Shown here piece by piece: positions 51,374 through 62,160 of a DNA stretch of 64,000 bases. This DNA is from Symbiodinium microadriaticum. Lineage: Eukaryota > Sar > Dinophyceae > Suessiales > Symbiodiniaceae. The DNA is taken from positions 995,216-1,059,215 of the forward strand of contig LSRX01000047.1 of the NCBI GenBank assembly GCA_001939145.1, read 5' to 3'. The notes below the pieces were generated by a model, which worked only from the letters and a program-made list of their open reading frames with translations, was not told where the DNA came from and did not search any database. The stretch's first letter is position 1. Each line of letters opens with the position of its first letter. The translations under genes were made by a program, and so were the position numbers.

Positions 51374-51700
51374 TTAGGGTTTAGGGTTTGGGTTTAGGGT
51401 TTCTGTTTTAGGGCAGTTCGGGCCTCAAAAAGACTCTTGGGCTTAGGGTTCAGTGCTGTGGGCTTAGGGTTTCTGCTTTAGGGCTTAGAGGGCCTCTTTA
51501 GAACTGTTGGGTTTAGGGTTCCGGGTGTGGTCTTGGGTTTCTGTTTCAGGGCTTAGAGGGCCTCTTTAGAACTGTTGGGTTTAGGGTCCGGGTTTGGTTT
51601 TGGGTTTCTGTTTTAGGGCTTAGAGGGCCTCTTTAGAACTGTTGGGTTTAGGGTTCAGCGCTGTGGGCTTAGGCTTTTCGGTTTGGGGCTTAGAGGTTCT
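51374..51700 (+). repeat. 67-68-bp minisatellite built on TTTAGGG
   Basis: AGAGGGCCTCTTTAGAACTG starts at 51487, 51555 and 51622, with a diverged copy before and after. Each unit contains TTGGGTTTAGGG and TTTCTG(T/C)TT(T/C)AGGGC. Confidence 0.9.
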
Positions 51701-51909
51701 GATTCTTAAAAAGGGTACTTGAAAGAAGGGCTACATGAAGGTTCTGGAATGGTAGCCTGCTGCTTCAGCACAGCCTTGCCAGGGTCTGTGCAGGATAATA
51801 CAAGGGTTCCATCACGGTTTCTAAGGCTTTAGCATGGCTCTAGCGGGTTCTTGACAGGGATGCTGGGAGGCATAAGAAGGGTTGCTCTATGACAACCCTC
51901 ATTCCCCCA

Positions 51910-52640
51910 AATCCCAACCCTAAACCCTAAACCCTCAACCCCGAACCCTCAACCCTAAACCCTCAGCCCCAAACCCTAAACCGCATGCAACACAAGGGCA
52001 CAAAAAAAAGGACACCCAAAGCCCTCACTTCCTCCTCCCCTCCCCGTTTGTGGCCTCGAAGAGGTGGGAGCTTCCTGTTGATTTTGTTCAAAGGTTGGGG
52101 CCAGTTCAGGCTGCAGGGTCTAGGGTTTAGGTCTAAGGTTTAGGGTCTAGGGTTGACGGTTGAGAGTTTAGGGTTTGGGTCTTGGGAGTAGGGCTGAGGG
52201 TTTAGAGTTCAGGGTTTAGGTCTTGGGTTTAGGGTTTAGGGCTAAGGTTTGAGGGACTCATTCAGGCTTAGGTTTAAGGTTTGAGGTTAAGGGGTCACGA
52301 TTACCCGGTTAAGGGTCTAAGGGTTTAGGGTTTAGAGAGATTCCTTAATTCCTTAAGGCTTAGGTTCCGAACTTGAGGTTCAGGTGTCAGGGTTACCGGG
52401 TCTACGGTTTAGGGTTTATCATCTATAAGCCCTACACCTCTGAATCCTAACGGTTGAGGGCTCCGGGGCTGGTTCTGCCTTAACCCTGCCTAAGCCCGAA
52501 ACCCTAAACTCTAAGCCTAAACTCCCGCAACTCCAAAACCCTAAACCCTAAACCTAAGCCCTAAACCCCTAAACCCTAAACTCTAAACCCTAAACCGTAA
52601 ATTCTAAACCCCAAACCCTGGGCAGCTTCACAGCTTAGGG
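51910..52640. repeat. telomere-like clusters, opposing
   Basis: CCCTAAACCCTCAACC units (51918-51985), GGTTTAGGGTCTAGGG units (52115-52420) and CCCTAAA units (52480-52620). No gene. Confidence 0.9.
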
Positions 52641-52659
52641 ATTCTGCCTTCAGCTGCGG

Positions 52660-52810
52660 GTACCCTGAAGGGTCCAGGTAAGGGGGCCCCCTTTTAAGGG
52701 TTCCCTTAAGGGATCCGTATCGGTTATAAGGGTTTTTTTTGGTTAAGGGGTCCTTTAAGGGTTCCCTAAAGGGTTTCTGTCAGGGTTCTATTGGGGTTCT
52801 AGAGGGTCTA
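52660..52810 (+). repeat. AAGGGTTCCCTTAAGGG-like palindromic units
   Basis: CCCTTTTAAGGGTTCCCTTA and CCTTTAAGGGTTCCCTAAAG units. Similar motifs occur at 16512-16570, 55140-55265 and 58410-58460. Confidence 0.6.
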
Positions 52811-52947
52811 GGACTGAAAGGTTAAGGATGAGGCCACAATTGGTTCATGCTAGCATCGGTTCCTTCCTTAACGTGGCACGTCTTGGGCCGATCATCATGT
52901 ACTCTCTTGCGGTGCCGTGTTTGGGGTTCTGAGTTTAGAACTGCCTC

Positions 52948-53139
52948 TTGCAAGCCCACTTAAACAGCAAGCCAATCCTACAGAGACGATTCTGTAAAGG
53001 CCGTAAGAGCGAGTCACGACATCACGGGCTTGCTAGGAAGACTCTAAAGAAATCTCAGTGTTTGCCTATTTCTCTGGCTCGAATACAGGAGCCGAATCCA
53101 GGAGGGAACCAGCGAATTCGAATTAGTCGAAGCTTGTAG
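52948..53139 (+). CDS. weak candidate frame, basic, 63 aa
   Basis: LNSKPILQRRFCKGRKSESR, HHGLARKTLKKSQCLPISLA, RIQEPNPGGNQ. Basic and protein-like. Nothing else supports it. 53140-54015 has no other supported feature apart from single TTTAGGG-like units. Confidence 0.25.
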   Translation: MQAHLNSKPILQRRFCKGRKSESRHHGLARKTLKKSQCLPISLARIQEPNPGGNQRIRISRSL

Positions 53140-54019
53140 GGCTGGGTCCCGCTAAATCTGATAGCACCTGTCGCACCCTACCGTAAAGTTCAAAGTCCGA
53201 AATCCAAAACGTAAACCACAAAGGCTTGCAGCCCTATACCCTAAAGCATAATCCTTAAATTCCCTAAGTCCTTAACCGCAAGGCTGTTTCCCCTGCTTTT
53301 GCAAGTTGAGAAGCAAAACAGATAAGCCGTAAATCCGACTTCCAGTTGGCAGCAGAAATACTGAAGCTTTCAACCCTTGCTCTTGACCTCGCAGGCTAGA
53401 ACGAGACATAGTTTACATAGGTTTAGGCTTTGATTTGTCCTGTGGGGTTTAGAAGGCTAAGGACGCTACACGTCACCAACTGCGTTCAAACCTGGGTCTG
53501 TCTGGGCCGGCTGGGGCGAACCCTATGAAGTGGATGCGGCATCGACAGGTGAAGGCTTAAAAGCGAATGCCGATCGAAAACATGCGAAGCCGGAACCCCA
53601 GGACCCTAAAGACCTAAGAAAGCAGCATGAGAGTCAATGGGGGAACAGTAGCAAGTGCTCCTTCAGTCGTAACCCTGAATTCCCGGTCTAGGCGCAGCCT
53701 ACTGTGACTACTGAGACCCCTCGAGTGTATACATCGTCACAACAAACCTCTAAATCCAAAGCCCTCGACCCTAAACCATGGAGAAAGAGTCCTGAAAAGT
53801 GACAGGGGGACAAGCACGGTCTGCCGGAGGGCCCAGGCGACGTAAGCCCTGAGACCGTACCTGTCTAAATGCGCCGTAGGGTTTTGGGCTTACAGGGTCT
53901 AAGGTGTTGGGATTAGGGTCTTCGATGTCAGGGGCTGAGGGCCTTAAATGCTATATGGAGGATACCTGCCTTGTACTATGTAGGTACTTAGGACCCTCTG
54001 CGACAGGGGTAGTGCTTGA

Positions 54020-54130
54020 CTGGGTTCTTGCGAAGGGATTTAACTTAAGTTGCCAGAAGAAGGAAACCATATCATCTACTATAGATCCCGTTTTTGGTAA
54101 CTTAAAGTAAATCCCGTAGCAAGAACCCAG
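54020..54130. mobile_element. family G element (G3) with 4-bp duplication
   Basis: 111-bp inverted-repeat element. Ends CTGGGTTCTTGCGAAGGGAT and ATCCCGTAGCAAGAACCCAG, inner AACTTAAGTTGCCAG and TTGGTAACTTAAAG. It is flanked by perfect TTGA repeats (54016-54019, 54131-54134). No coding capacity. Confidence 0.9.
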
Positions 54131-54247
54131 TTGAAGGGTTCTGAGGAGAGTGCACATAGCATCCTTTGGGTTTCCTCGCCGAGGGCTTCAGACTTGAAGC
54201 CCCAGACCTTCTCAACATCCCTTAATTGAGCAACATACCTTCAATTG

Positions 54248-54297
54248 AGGTTTAGGGTTTAGGGTTTAGGGTTTAGGGTTCAGGGTTTAGGCTTAGG
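54248..54297 (+). repeat. perfect TTTAGGG run
   Basis: Five consecutive near-perfect heptamers. Confidence 0.95.
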
Positions 54298-54313
54298 ATA
54301 GGCCTTAAATTAG

Positions 54314-54391
54314 CCCTAACCCTCAGGTACCTACTATATAGGGCCCTAGGCGCTCAAGTACCCTTTCTAGTAGGTACCTGGGGGGTTAGGG
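54314..54391. mobile_element. family A palindromic element (A8)
   Basis: 78 bp, both termini intact (CCCTAACC, GGTTAGGG), core AGGTACCTACTATATAGGGC. The flanking trinucleotides TAG and TGC do not match. Confidence 0.85.
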
Positions 54392-54479
54392 TGCAATGGG
54401 ATCCCTAACACACCGACTTCAAGCACATTCCTTACTTAAGGGATCTTGCCAGGCCTAGGGGGTTGAAGTTTGATTACCT

Positions 54480-55730
54480 TTTTTAGGAGGTTTTAGGGTT
54501 TTTTTTCTACTGAAGGGTTTAGGGGTTTAGGGGTTTCAAGGGCATCTACGGCGTGTTCATTTTTGGGCTGACGAATTTAATTAGGGCTCTCTGCTTAGGG
54601 GTTTAGGGGCGTTTAGAGGTTTCGAGGGCTTCTAATGCGTTTTCATTTTGGGCTGAAGGCTGCAGGTTTTGGCCGAAAGAACCACGGGCTTGCGATGCCT
54701 ACCACCTGAACACGGACGCATGGAGGCCCCAAATCCTTTACCCTAAACCCTAAACTCGAAACCCGAACCCCTAAACCCTGAACCCCGGACCCTAAACCCT
54801 AAAACCATCCTAAAACCCTAAACCCTGGGCCCTAAACTCGAAACCCTAAAACCCTAAACCCCAAAGGGGCACGGCACAAGGAGGAAGTAGGCCAAGAACA
54901 GCAAAAACAGAAAGGCCACGGCCGAGACTGCTAAGCCTGGACATGGCCCCATCAAGGCCAACCCCTTTAGAGAATCTTGTAGTACCCTTCCCCAAACCCT
55001 AAACCCTAAACCCTAAACCCCAAACCCTTTAAGGGGCCCTTATAGAGCCCTATATGTACCCTTAAATGATGCCGGTAAGCTGGTCTCCCTCTCACCACGC
55101 CATGACTGTCTTTCACGCCTGAGGACAGGAATCCTAAACCCGTTTAAAAGGTACTATAGGGTTCTACAGGGGCCCCCTTTGAAAGGGCACCTTTACAGTT
55201 GTATAGTGGGCTTACACTTCAGGGGGCCCTAAGCCCTGCAGCTCCTCCTCAAAAAGGGTCCCTTAAACAGGGCTTCTTTGGGCCCTAAACCCTAGACCCT
55301 ACACCTTAAACCCTAAACCCTACACCCTAAACCTGAACCCTAAAACCTGAACCCTACACCCTAAACCCTACACACCCTAGACTCTACACTCTACACCCTA
55401 AACCCTATAAACCCGGCTATGGGGGGTTTCGGATCCTCCAAAGCTAGGCTGGCAGGGCCCTGAGGGCCACGACGTTATAAGGATGTCGGATTTGGGGTTT
55501 AGGGTTTGGGCTTCCAGGGTTTAGTTTTAGGGTTTAGGGTGTGGGGTTTTAGGGTTTATGACGGCAGGGATTTTAGGGTTTTACGTTTAGGGCTTCTTAG
55601 GGCTTCGGGGTTTAGGGTTTCAGGGTTTAGGGTTTCGGGTTTTAGGGTTTATCAGGGTCTTTAGGGGTCCAGGGCTTTTAGGGTTTAAGGCTTTAGGGGT
55701 TTAGGGTTTAGGGGTAACTAGGCTTCAAGA
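54480..55730. repeat. telomere-like clusters, both orientations
   Basis: TTTAGGGG units (54490-54625), CCCTAAA units (54738-54865, 54992-55030, 55285-55410) and TTTAGGG units (55495-55715). Only one short protein-like patch (RHKEEVGQEQQKQKGHGRD, about 54887-54948) lies between; too little to call. Confidence 0.9.
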
Positions 55731-55914
55731 GACCAGTAGTATGGGTCACCAGTGAAAGTCATCAGTTTACCGTAGATCATGCCACAAAAGCTCGGGCTTA
55801 CACAGTTTGGGATTTCAGGGCAGTTGCTTTGAGCAGAACTGAATAGGGTGTGATTGCCCGACTGATGACCTTCCCATTCTCAGGGGCAGTCTTCAAGCAT
55901 CATGAACGACATAA

Positions 55915-55980
55915 TCCCCTAAACCCTAAACACCCTAAACCCTAAACTTAAACCCTAGACCCTAAACCCTGAACCTTACA
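55915..55980 (-). repeat. CCCTAAA array
   Basis: About seven units with CACCCTAAACC interruptions. Confidence 0.85.
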
Positions 55981-56107
55981 ACGAAGCTTCGAGGCACTTT
56001 AGAGATGCTGCTCAGGCTTTCAGCATTGCCCTCCTTCCCGAACCCGGGTCTGCGGCATGGATGAATAGTGCTAGGCTACGGGGAGTCTACGGTTTAGGGC
56101 TTAGGGT

Positions 56108-56506
56108 TTATGGTTTAGGGTTCGGGTTTCGGGTTAAGTACAATGCCATGTCTGACAGCTGCGCACGACACTTCTCACGAAAACTTCGCAAGCCTTCATT
56201 GAGCATGAGGGCTTGGTAGACAGCGCTTAGAGACCAAACCAGACTACCAAAGAGATGTTGCACCTCGCCCCAGATGAAATGCACCAACAGGTCTACCTCT
56301 TTACTCTCTGCCTCTGAGTCAGACCTGCCATCGAGTAATCAAGTGGTTCCGCCCACAAGGCAGCGTAGACCCGGTTTCAGTGCTAAGTTGTCTGGGACCT
56401 TCAGTAAGAGATCAGTCTTTATGGGACCAGCGACAGGAAACCCAGCACGTGGCCTGGCGGCGTCAGTAGCCAAATTTCGCCTTGGGCGTTCTCCTCCACC
56501 AGGGAA
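56108..56506 (-). pseudogene. coding frame with a single internal TGA, unknown
   Basis: One minus frame runs 56506 to 56108. First part: NLATDAARPRAGFPVAGPIK, TDLLLKVPDNLALKPGLRCL VGGTT, then TGA at 56341-56339, then LLDGRSDSEAESKEVDLLVH, FIWGEVQHLFGSLVWSLSAV, YQALMLNEGLRSFREKCRAQ LSDM. After that it decays into telomere-like peptide (RNPNPKP). Codons are coding-like on both sides of the TGA. Alternatives: an intron removing the TGA (acceptor GATGGCAG|G at about 56326) or a real nonsense mutation. A hydrophobic helix (LFGSLVWSLSAVYQALML) is visible. No family recognised. Confidence 0.45.
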
Positions 56507-57119
56507 TCATGGGCTGAGGATGGCTGAGGGATTTCGAGTCAGGGACTAGGGTTCAGGAAACATTCGTTGTGTCCTATAGGCTTAGAGTCTTAGATCTTGC
56601 AACCTGAAGCCCTGTAAGCCCTAACATGCGTTTAAAGGCAAGCCCACTTTTCTGTACATTTCATGGATGGACCAAGTTTAAGGCAATCAGTTCACATCCT
56701 CCATGATGCCGTGCTGGGAGCTTCCAACAACCTAAACCAACTAAGCACACTAGCGACCGCCCATATCCACCGAAACTGTAGAATCCTAAACCCCTGCCGT
56801 GGGCCTTGCAGATTTTGATGTGGCTTCAACTACCGATGATCCTTACAGCCCCGGACATCCTCAGTCCAAGCCCACAGCAACACTGCTCTTCCTTCCCCCA
56901 TGGACCAATATGAAATGAATACCTACCCACAGCCACAATAGTAACCACTGCTTTAGACGTTCAGAAGGCCCTACTTACCTAATTTCGACTGCCCGAAGGG
57001 TCCATGTACCCCCATACCGGGCTACACAGTGTACTTAAGACCCTTTTTCTCTTTTGCAGGGCCTCTTCTTCTCCAGTGCCCAAGGCGTTCTCGCAGGTGA
57101 TGTTATCCTCTCCGGGGCT

Positions 57120-57180
57120 CCGACAGGTAGAAAAACAGGGTCGGAGTTTAGGGTTTAGGGTTTAGGGGTGTAGGGTTTGG
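57120..57180 (+). repeat. TTTAGGG run
   Basis: Three to four plus-strand heptamers adjoining the next exon candidate. Confidence 0.85.
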
Positions 57181-57188
57181 GGGACAAC

Positions 57189-57313
57189 AATCTCGGATTC
57201 GGCGTCTTGGGTCTCGGAAAAGAGTGTGAGGCCCCAATATTTTGCAACTAGCTCTTTCCTTCTGACCCTGGAAACACCCATGAGTGCAAAAGCCTGCAGA
57301 CACGGTCGCAGGC
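57189..57313 (-). CDS. possible exon, unknown
   Basis: After CCAACAG (AG|G acceptor): LRPCLQAFALMGVSRVRRKE, LVAKYWGLTLFSETQDAESE, IVVP, then GT donors before CCCCCAAACCCTAC. Consistent coding composition. It has no stop and no start, as expected of an internal exon. No family recognised. Confidence 0.45.
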
Positions 57314-57839
57314 CTGTTGGAATCTATCCTACTAGTACAGAGACAGGACGCGGAGCGGCAACAGGAATGCACCAACCTCCTGCTGCTTGTCTCAATGCAA
57401 GGGTAACGAAGAATAGCTACTCAGCAGCGAGCGGCATGTCCTCTGCAAGGATCCTTAGCAAACGCCAAGCGGGAGAGTTGTAGATTGTAGATAGAGGAGG
57501 TAAAAGGCATGCGGCATGTTCAAACGGAGTGTCCTCTGATATTTGGCGTTTCTACAAACATTAGGCACCCGAATCTGCAGATTGAAGGTTGAGTCGAAGG
57601 CTTCGGGTTTCATGGCCCCCGACCTGCTCCCCTTCCAAATCCTCAAGCCTGCAGGGCAAATCACATTATCGTAGCGTGGCTACTGACTCCGTATGCAGGC
57701 TTCCCCCGAAGTCTTGAGTTTCAGGTGGTAATATAAAACAGGCGTCTTGTCGTTGCCCGGTGCGCCGGAATTGAACAGACCGTCTTCGGCAATGTTGAAG
57801 TCACCTGGGCCGGGTCAGAACGGTCTCCATCGCTCACAA

Positions 57840-58060
57840 CCAAGGGTTTAGGGTTAAGGGGGTTTGGGTTTAGGGGTGAGGGTTTTGGGGCTTAGGGTTG
57901 AGGGGTATAGGGTGAATTTAGGAGTTTAGAGTTTAGGGGTGGTAGGACCCCAAACACAACAAGCACACCGAGTTTTGATCCCTAAATACACAGAGCCCTA
58001 ACCCGTCTTCAACCCTATCAGCCCCTCATTCCAACACACGGTTTAGGGTTTAGGGTTTAT
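57840..58060 (+). repeat. TTTAGGG-like cluster
   Basis: GGTTTAGGGTTAAGGGG-like units (57843-57945) and TTTAGGG units (58040-58060). 57484-57840 shows no supported gene. Confidence 0.8.
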
Positions 58061-58483
58061 AATACAAAAAACCAAAACAAGGTTCGGCATCTAGGATGTT
58101 GGATGCTGTAGGTGGGTGAAAGCTGGCTTTGTTGTTGAGCATGTCCAGGACACGTAGCCGCTGCTTCATGTTTATCGTGTCGGTAGCGACTGCCACTCCT
58201 ATGATTGCAGCCGATGTTTTTGTGGGTGAACACAGAATCCTGAGAAACTGGCAATACTATTCTTCAGGGCTCCTTATGAAAGTGATATACACACACCCCA
58301 CAATCCTGCTCCCATCTCTACGGCCCCATTTACCTCAAACAGTGGAGCTTCCGCCCCTTGTCACGGAGACTCTTGCAAGGCAAGTTGCAGACCCTAAGGG
58401 CCCATGTACCCTAACAGTTCCCCTTAAGGGTTCCCTCAAGGGTACCATAAGTGTTCCATAATGGCACCGTAGGCTTTAGGGTT

Positions 58484-58595
58484 CAAGGGTGCATGTACCC
58501 AATTAGTATATACTCTGGCCTTAAAGTAGTCCCTACGAAGTACTAGACAGGTACTTTGGTGCCGCAGTTTGTACTATCTGGTACACTGACCCTTA
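58484..58595. mobile_element. family D element (D3)
   Basis: CAAGGGTGCATGTACCCAAT TAGTATATACTCTGG and AAAGTAGTCCCTAC at the left; GGTACTTTGGTGCC, GTACTATCTGGTACAC and GACCCTTAA at the right. It is followed 35 bp on by a degenerate family E-like start (GGGGCCTTAACAATTAG, 58629). Confidence 0.75.
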
Positions 58596-58889
58596 AGGAG
58601 AGTCTCATGCCATTGCTTCGAGACACAGGGGCCTTAACAATTAGTACAGGGGATTGGGATGTATCGTGCCATTATGCTTTAGGAGCCTATAGGGGAATGC
58701 TACTAACTCTTTAGGCTTCTATGCAGTAGCTTATAGCAACATGAACAAATCTAGTAGCAGGGATTTCAGTCTTGCGCATGAGGATGGTGACTGTGGCAGC
58801 AGCTCGGGTTTGGAAGACTGGACGTGTGAGCTCAGGGTGTAGGCTTTAGAGCTTCGCGCTTGGGGTATAGTTTAGGTTGCTGTGTCTTT

Positions 58890-59235
58890 GGGCCTAGGAT
58901 TGTGCACGAAGCCAAGCTCGAGGCGGCATGCTTCATGGAAGCCGTCGCTGTCCAACTGACGATGCCGGTTCGACGGTCGCAGTATCGCGGGATTTTAGGT
59001 TCTACCTCGACGCAGAACTGCGGTGCCTCATCTCTAGCTTCGCCCAGTTTAAGCTTGGGGTTCTAGAGTGCTATATTCAGAGAGTACAGTATGGAATGGC
59101 AACCCCCACAATACTACAGGTCAGGCTCTATAGGTTCCTTCTTGAAGACCCTAACATGTGGGGCTACCGGCAGCCCATAAACAACGGGCTTCAGGAGGAA
59201 TTCCGGGCTTGCTCCCAGAGCTTCCGTGATTAGAG
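58890..59235 (+). CDS. possible coding locus with one frame change, unknown
   Basis: After GCCTAG|G: IVHEAKLEAACFMEAVAVQL TMPVRR in one frame (58892-58975), then FYLDAELRCLISSFAQFKLG, VLECYIQRVQYGMATPT, and FLLEDPNMWGYRQPINNGLQ EEFRACSQSFRD, TAG, in another. The frames can be joined only by removing 23 bp (58976-58998, GT...AG) or by a frameshift. So either a very short intron or a damaged gene. Codon use is coding-like in both halves. No family recognised. Confidence 0.4.
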
Positions 59236-59378
59236 GTTTCTGCTTCTGTACATGAGCAACTGATAGCAGCCTGGCACGTCTAGCGACAGACTATGCTGCC
59301 TAGACCCCCCCCAAACTCGTAATGACCGGTATGAGACCCTTGAAAGCTTAAAGGGAAACGCTGTTTGACCCACAGGCC

Positions 59379-59698
59379 CTAATGCGAGGCCGTGTTCGCC
59401 CATGCCACGATCTGTGCAGCATCCCTGGTCTGTCTCCCTTCAACGGCTTGCATGAAGGGTTTTGACGAACTGGGTGTCGGAGGAGGCCGCAATTTCCGGC
59501 AAACGACAAGTCCCCTATATCGTCCACCGACACCGACCTCTTTTGGCCCCGCGGCGAACCCCAAACCCTTGCCCCTAAACGCAAAGCAAGCCAGTAGGTC
59601 TGTGGCATTCCAAAGACATCCTGCCTGATACTTGCAAGACTTGTAGAAGTTCTCGCAGGATTCTCGGCAAAGCGGCAATGACATATTGGAATCGTCGC
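59379..59698 (-). CDS. cysteine-rich exon, folate-receptor-like Cys spacing
   Basis: Minus frame after CTGAG|G: DDSNMSLPLCRESCENFYKS, then CKYQAGCLWNATDLLACFA. Cys codons at 59669-59667, 59657-59655, 59636-59634 and 59618-59616 give C-x3-C-x6-C-x5-C inside LC-R-E-x-C-E..., the pattern of the folate-receptor/riboflavin-binding family (LC-K-E-D-C-E...), where these Cys form disulfides in an extracellular ligand-binding domain. NAT is a possible N-glycosylation site. The same frame, after a telomere-like patch, ends with KPFMQAVEGRQTRDAAQIVA WANTASH, stop. Only 25-40 residues of a ~180-residue domain are present, so other exons must lie elsewhere. Family assignment is tentative; coding status is more secure. 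Confidence 0.5.
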
Positions 59699-59699
59699 C

Positions 59700-60400
59700 T
59701 CAGTCCATGGCAGTCAAGCACAAATTCACATGACGCACATTACCAGGTTCCGATGCAGAAGCTGTCGTATACACTGTGGCTAATGCCTCCTAAACGGCTT
59801 CTCGCTGCTAAAACACAATATGTTCACGGCAGAGTTCCTGGCTCTATGCAGAAAGCCAAGCAGTCCCAATTTAGAAACACTCCCAGATGGAAGGCCTGGT
59901 CCAAGTACCCAGTAGATATATAGGCATCTGCGTTAGAGTGACGAAAAGTGAGCGGTCAGGGGTGCATATGCTTATCGGGTACTTGGAACCTTGAGCAATT
60001 CAGCCAAGATGCACTTAGGGAAATTATACCAACAAAGTGCGTTCCGTAGCGCGGTGAAGCCTCAGCAAGCAGCTCACAGAAACGCTTGTTGGCAATTTAC
60101 TGGGCAGGTTATGTGCATGCTGCAAAATATCAAAAACAGTCTATACTAAGCTATGTCGTAAGACGATGCACGATGCAGTCCAGAGCACGCTATCTAAGCA
60201 TCCGGCTCTGTGCAGCTCACAAAGTCTGTGCGAGATATGGAACCGAAGCCCCGATCTGCGACTAGTTTTAGTGTTTAGGGTTTAGCGTAGGCTCTTCCCT
60301 TGTGTGGAGCATACTCGAAGATATCTGGCATTCTGGAGGAACCTCATGGTGAGATCTGAACCCTCGCAGCTTGAACACTTACGACTTAAGGCCGATCCAC
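59700..60400. other. no convincing gene
   Basis: A plus frame (59678-59923) is the partial complement of the Cys-rich exon and continues without clear codon bias. The remainder is unique DNA without features; one TTTAGGG unit near 60275. Confidence 0.45.
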
Positions 60401-60404
60401 AAAT

Positions 60405-60575
60405 CGATCGATCTATTTCGATCTATCGGTCTACCTGTCTATCTAACTATTCATCTATCTATCTACCTGTATGTAAGTATATATATATATACATATATAT
60501 ATATACACATACATACTGATGTGTATAAATCTAGCTTTCTCTCTCTCTCTATATATATACACATACACAAAAATG
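60405..60575 (+). repeat. (ATCT)n, (TA)n and (CT)n tracts
   Basis: Compound microsatellite; Tyr/Ile frames are artefacts. Confidence 0.95.
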
Positions 60576-60678
60576 ACAATGTATTAACATCTCGATGACC
60601 AGAAGTCGGGCTCCCTAGATTCTGGTCCTGCTCTCGGCTAAGTCGAAGGCATTCCTTGTTCGACCTCAGACGGCATGG

Positions 60679-60806
60679 CAGTTCAGGGTTCAGGGTTTCG
60701 GGTTCAGGGATTTAAGGTTCAGGGTTTGGGTTCAGGGTTTCGGGTTCAGGGATTTAAGGTTCAGGGTTTGGGTTCAGGGTTTCGGGTTCAGGATTTAGGG
60801 TTCAAG
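60679..60806 (+). repeat. 42-bp tandem repeat of TTCAGGGTTTCGGG type
   Basis: TTCAGGGTTTCGGGTTCAGG starts at 60689, 60731 and 60773, period exactly 42. The VQGFKVQGLGSGFR peptide it would encode is a by-product. Confidence 0.95.
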
Positions 60807-61217
60807 GCTCGGCAGTTCGTGGCTAGAGCTGTGGGTTTGCGCCTTGAAAGCCTGTTTGCCACAAAGAACTGAGGCACCTGGCGATTGCAAACCATACAGT
60901 TGCCCAGGGTATCATTCCTGCCCCTCTGGCCCCCCTTCTCCCAGCTCAGCTAACGCAAACATTAAACTGAAAGCCTAAACCTCAAACTCAAGCCTGGGAC
61001 CTCAACCAATAAACACTAAAATCGGCTGGTCAAAGTGCAACTGATGCAAGCTCCCGGCAGCAGGTGGATTTCTACGAACTCTTTCGGAGTTACCTTCCGC
61101 GGCGGTTGAAGGTGTGGGTGTTCGAGCTGTTCGTGTTGGATCATGGAGCTTCTGCACAGGATGACAGAAGCAGCAATAGCAACACCACGACTTTGTTTCA
61201 GTAAGCAGCATTACCTG

Positions 61218-61287
61218 CCCTAACCCCCCAAGTACCTACTATATAGGGTACTAGAGCCCTGTATAGTAGGCACCTGGAGGGTTAGGG
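61218..61287. mobile_element. family A palindromic element (A9)
   Basis: 70 bp, intact ends, shortened centre; perfect 3-bp flanking duplication CTG (61215-61217, 61288-61290). Confidence 0.9.
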
Positions 61288-61559
61288 CTGTTCAGAAAAG
61301 ACCGCAGCTCTGCATTTCGACGCCTACGCCCCAAAGGCTCCACGTGCCTACATCGTAGATGCTCAGGCCCCAAAGTATTTTCTATAGCAACCCCTTTAAG
61401 TACAGCTAAGATAGATGCACGGATCCTCGGGGAGCCCGGACCTGAAATCTGAGCCAGAGAGGACCCTCTTGGATCTTTAGACGCCAGAACACATTGGAAT
61501 ACTACAGGGCCTTAGCACACATGAACGGCGCACTGAGGGAGAGATCCATAAGGATCCAG

Positions 61560-61770
61560 TCCCCTAAAGGGCCCTCAACCCTTCACCCTGGACCCTCAGC
61601 CGCCCCTAAGCATCCAAGGCCTGCACCCAAAACCCGGAATCAACCAAACGTCGTACTGCAAACCCTAAACCCTAAAGTCCTAAAACCCCAATACTCGCAG
61701 CCGCCCCTAAACCCTGCAAACCCTAAACCTCCTACTGTTACTCCCCCACCCCAACAGCTGACACCCAGAC
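61560..61770 (-). repeat. degenerate CCCTAAA-like cluster
   Basis: CCCTAAACC and CCCTCAACC units scattered through C-rich DNA. The plus frame 61494-61856 is Pro-rich because of them. Confidence 0.7.
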
Positions 61771-61837
61771 ACCAAACCCTTGAACCCGGAGCTCTGCTCC
61801 GCTGGGAAGCACCCGCATCCTTAAGGGCTCATGGCTG

Positions 61838-62160
61838 GCTAGGGTTTAGGGTTTAGGGTTTAGGGTATAGGGTTTAGGGCTTAGGACTTAGGGTTTAGGG
61901 TACGGTATAGGGTTTAGGGTTTAGGGTTGTGTTCAAGAGCCGAAGATTAAACCGTGAGCGGGGAGTGCTCGCTGTCGGGGCTTTTAGGTTCGGCTCTACC
62001 TTTCCCAAGTTTCACTACGGCTTAGGGTTCATAGGCTAGGGTTTGGGTTTAGGGCTCACAGGGCTTAGGGCTCAGAGCTCATAGGGTTTGGGGTTCAGGG
62101 TTTAAGGGACACCCTAAACCCTAAACACTCGACCCGAAACCCTAAACCGTACCGGTATAA
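61838..62160. repeat. TTTAGGG run and opposing CCCTAAA units
   Basis: Near-perfect TTTAGGG heptamers at 61842-61930, GGCTTAGGG-like units to 62105, then CCCTAAACC on the other strand (62110-62150). Confidence 0.9.
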
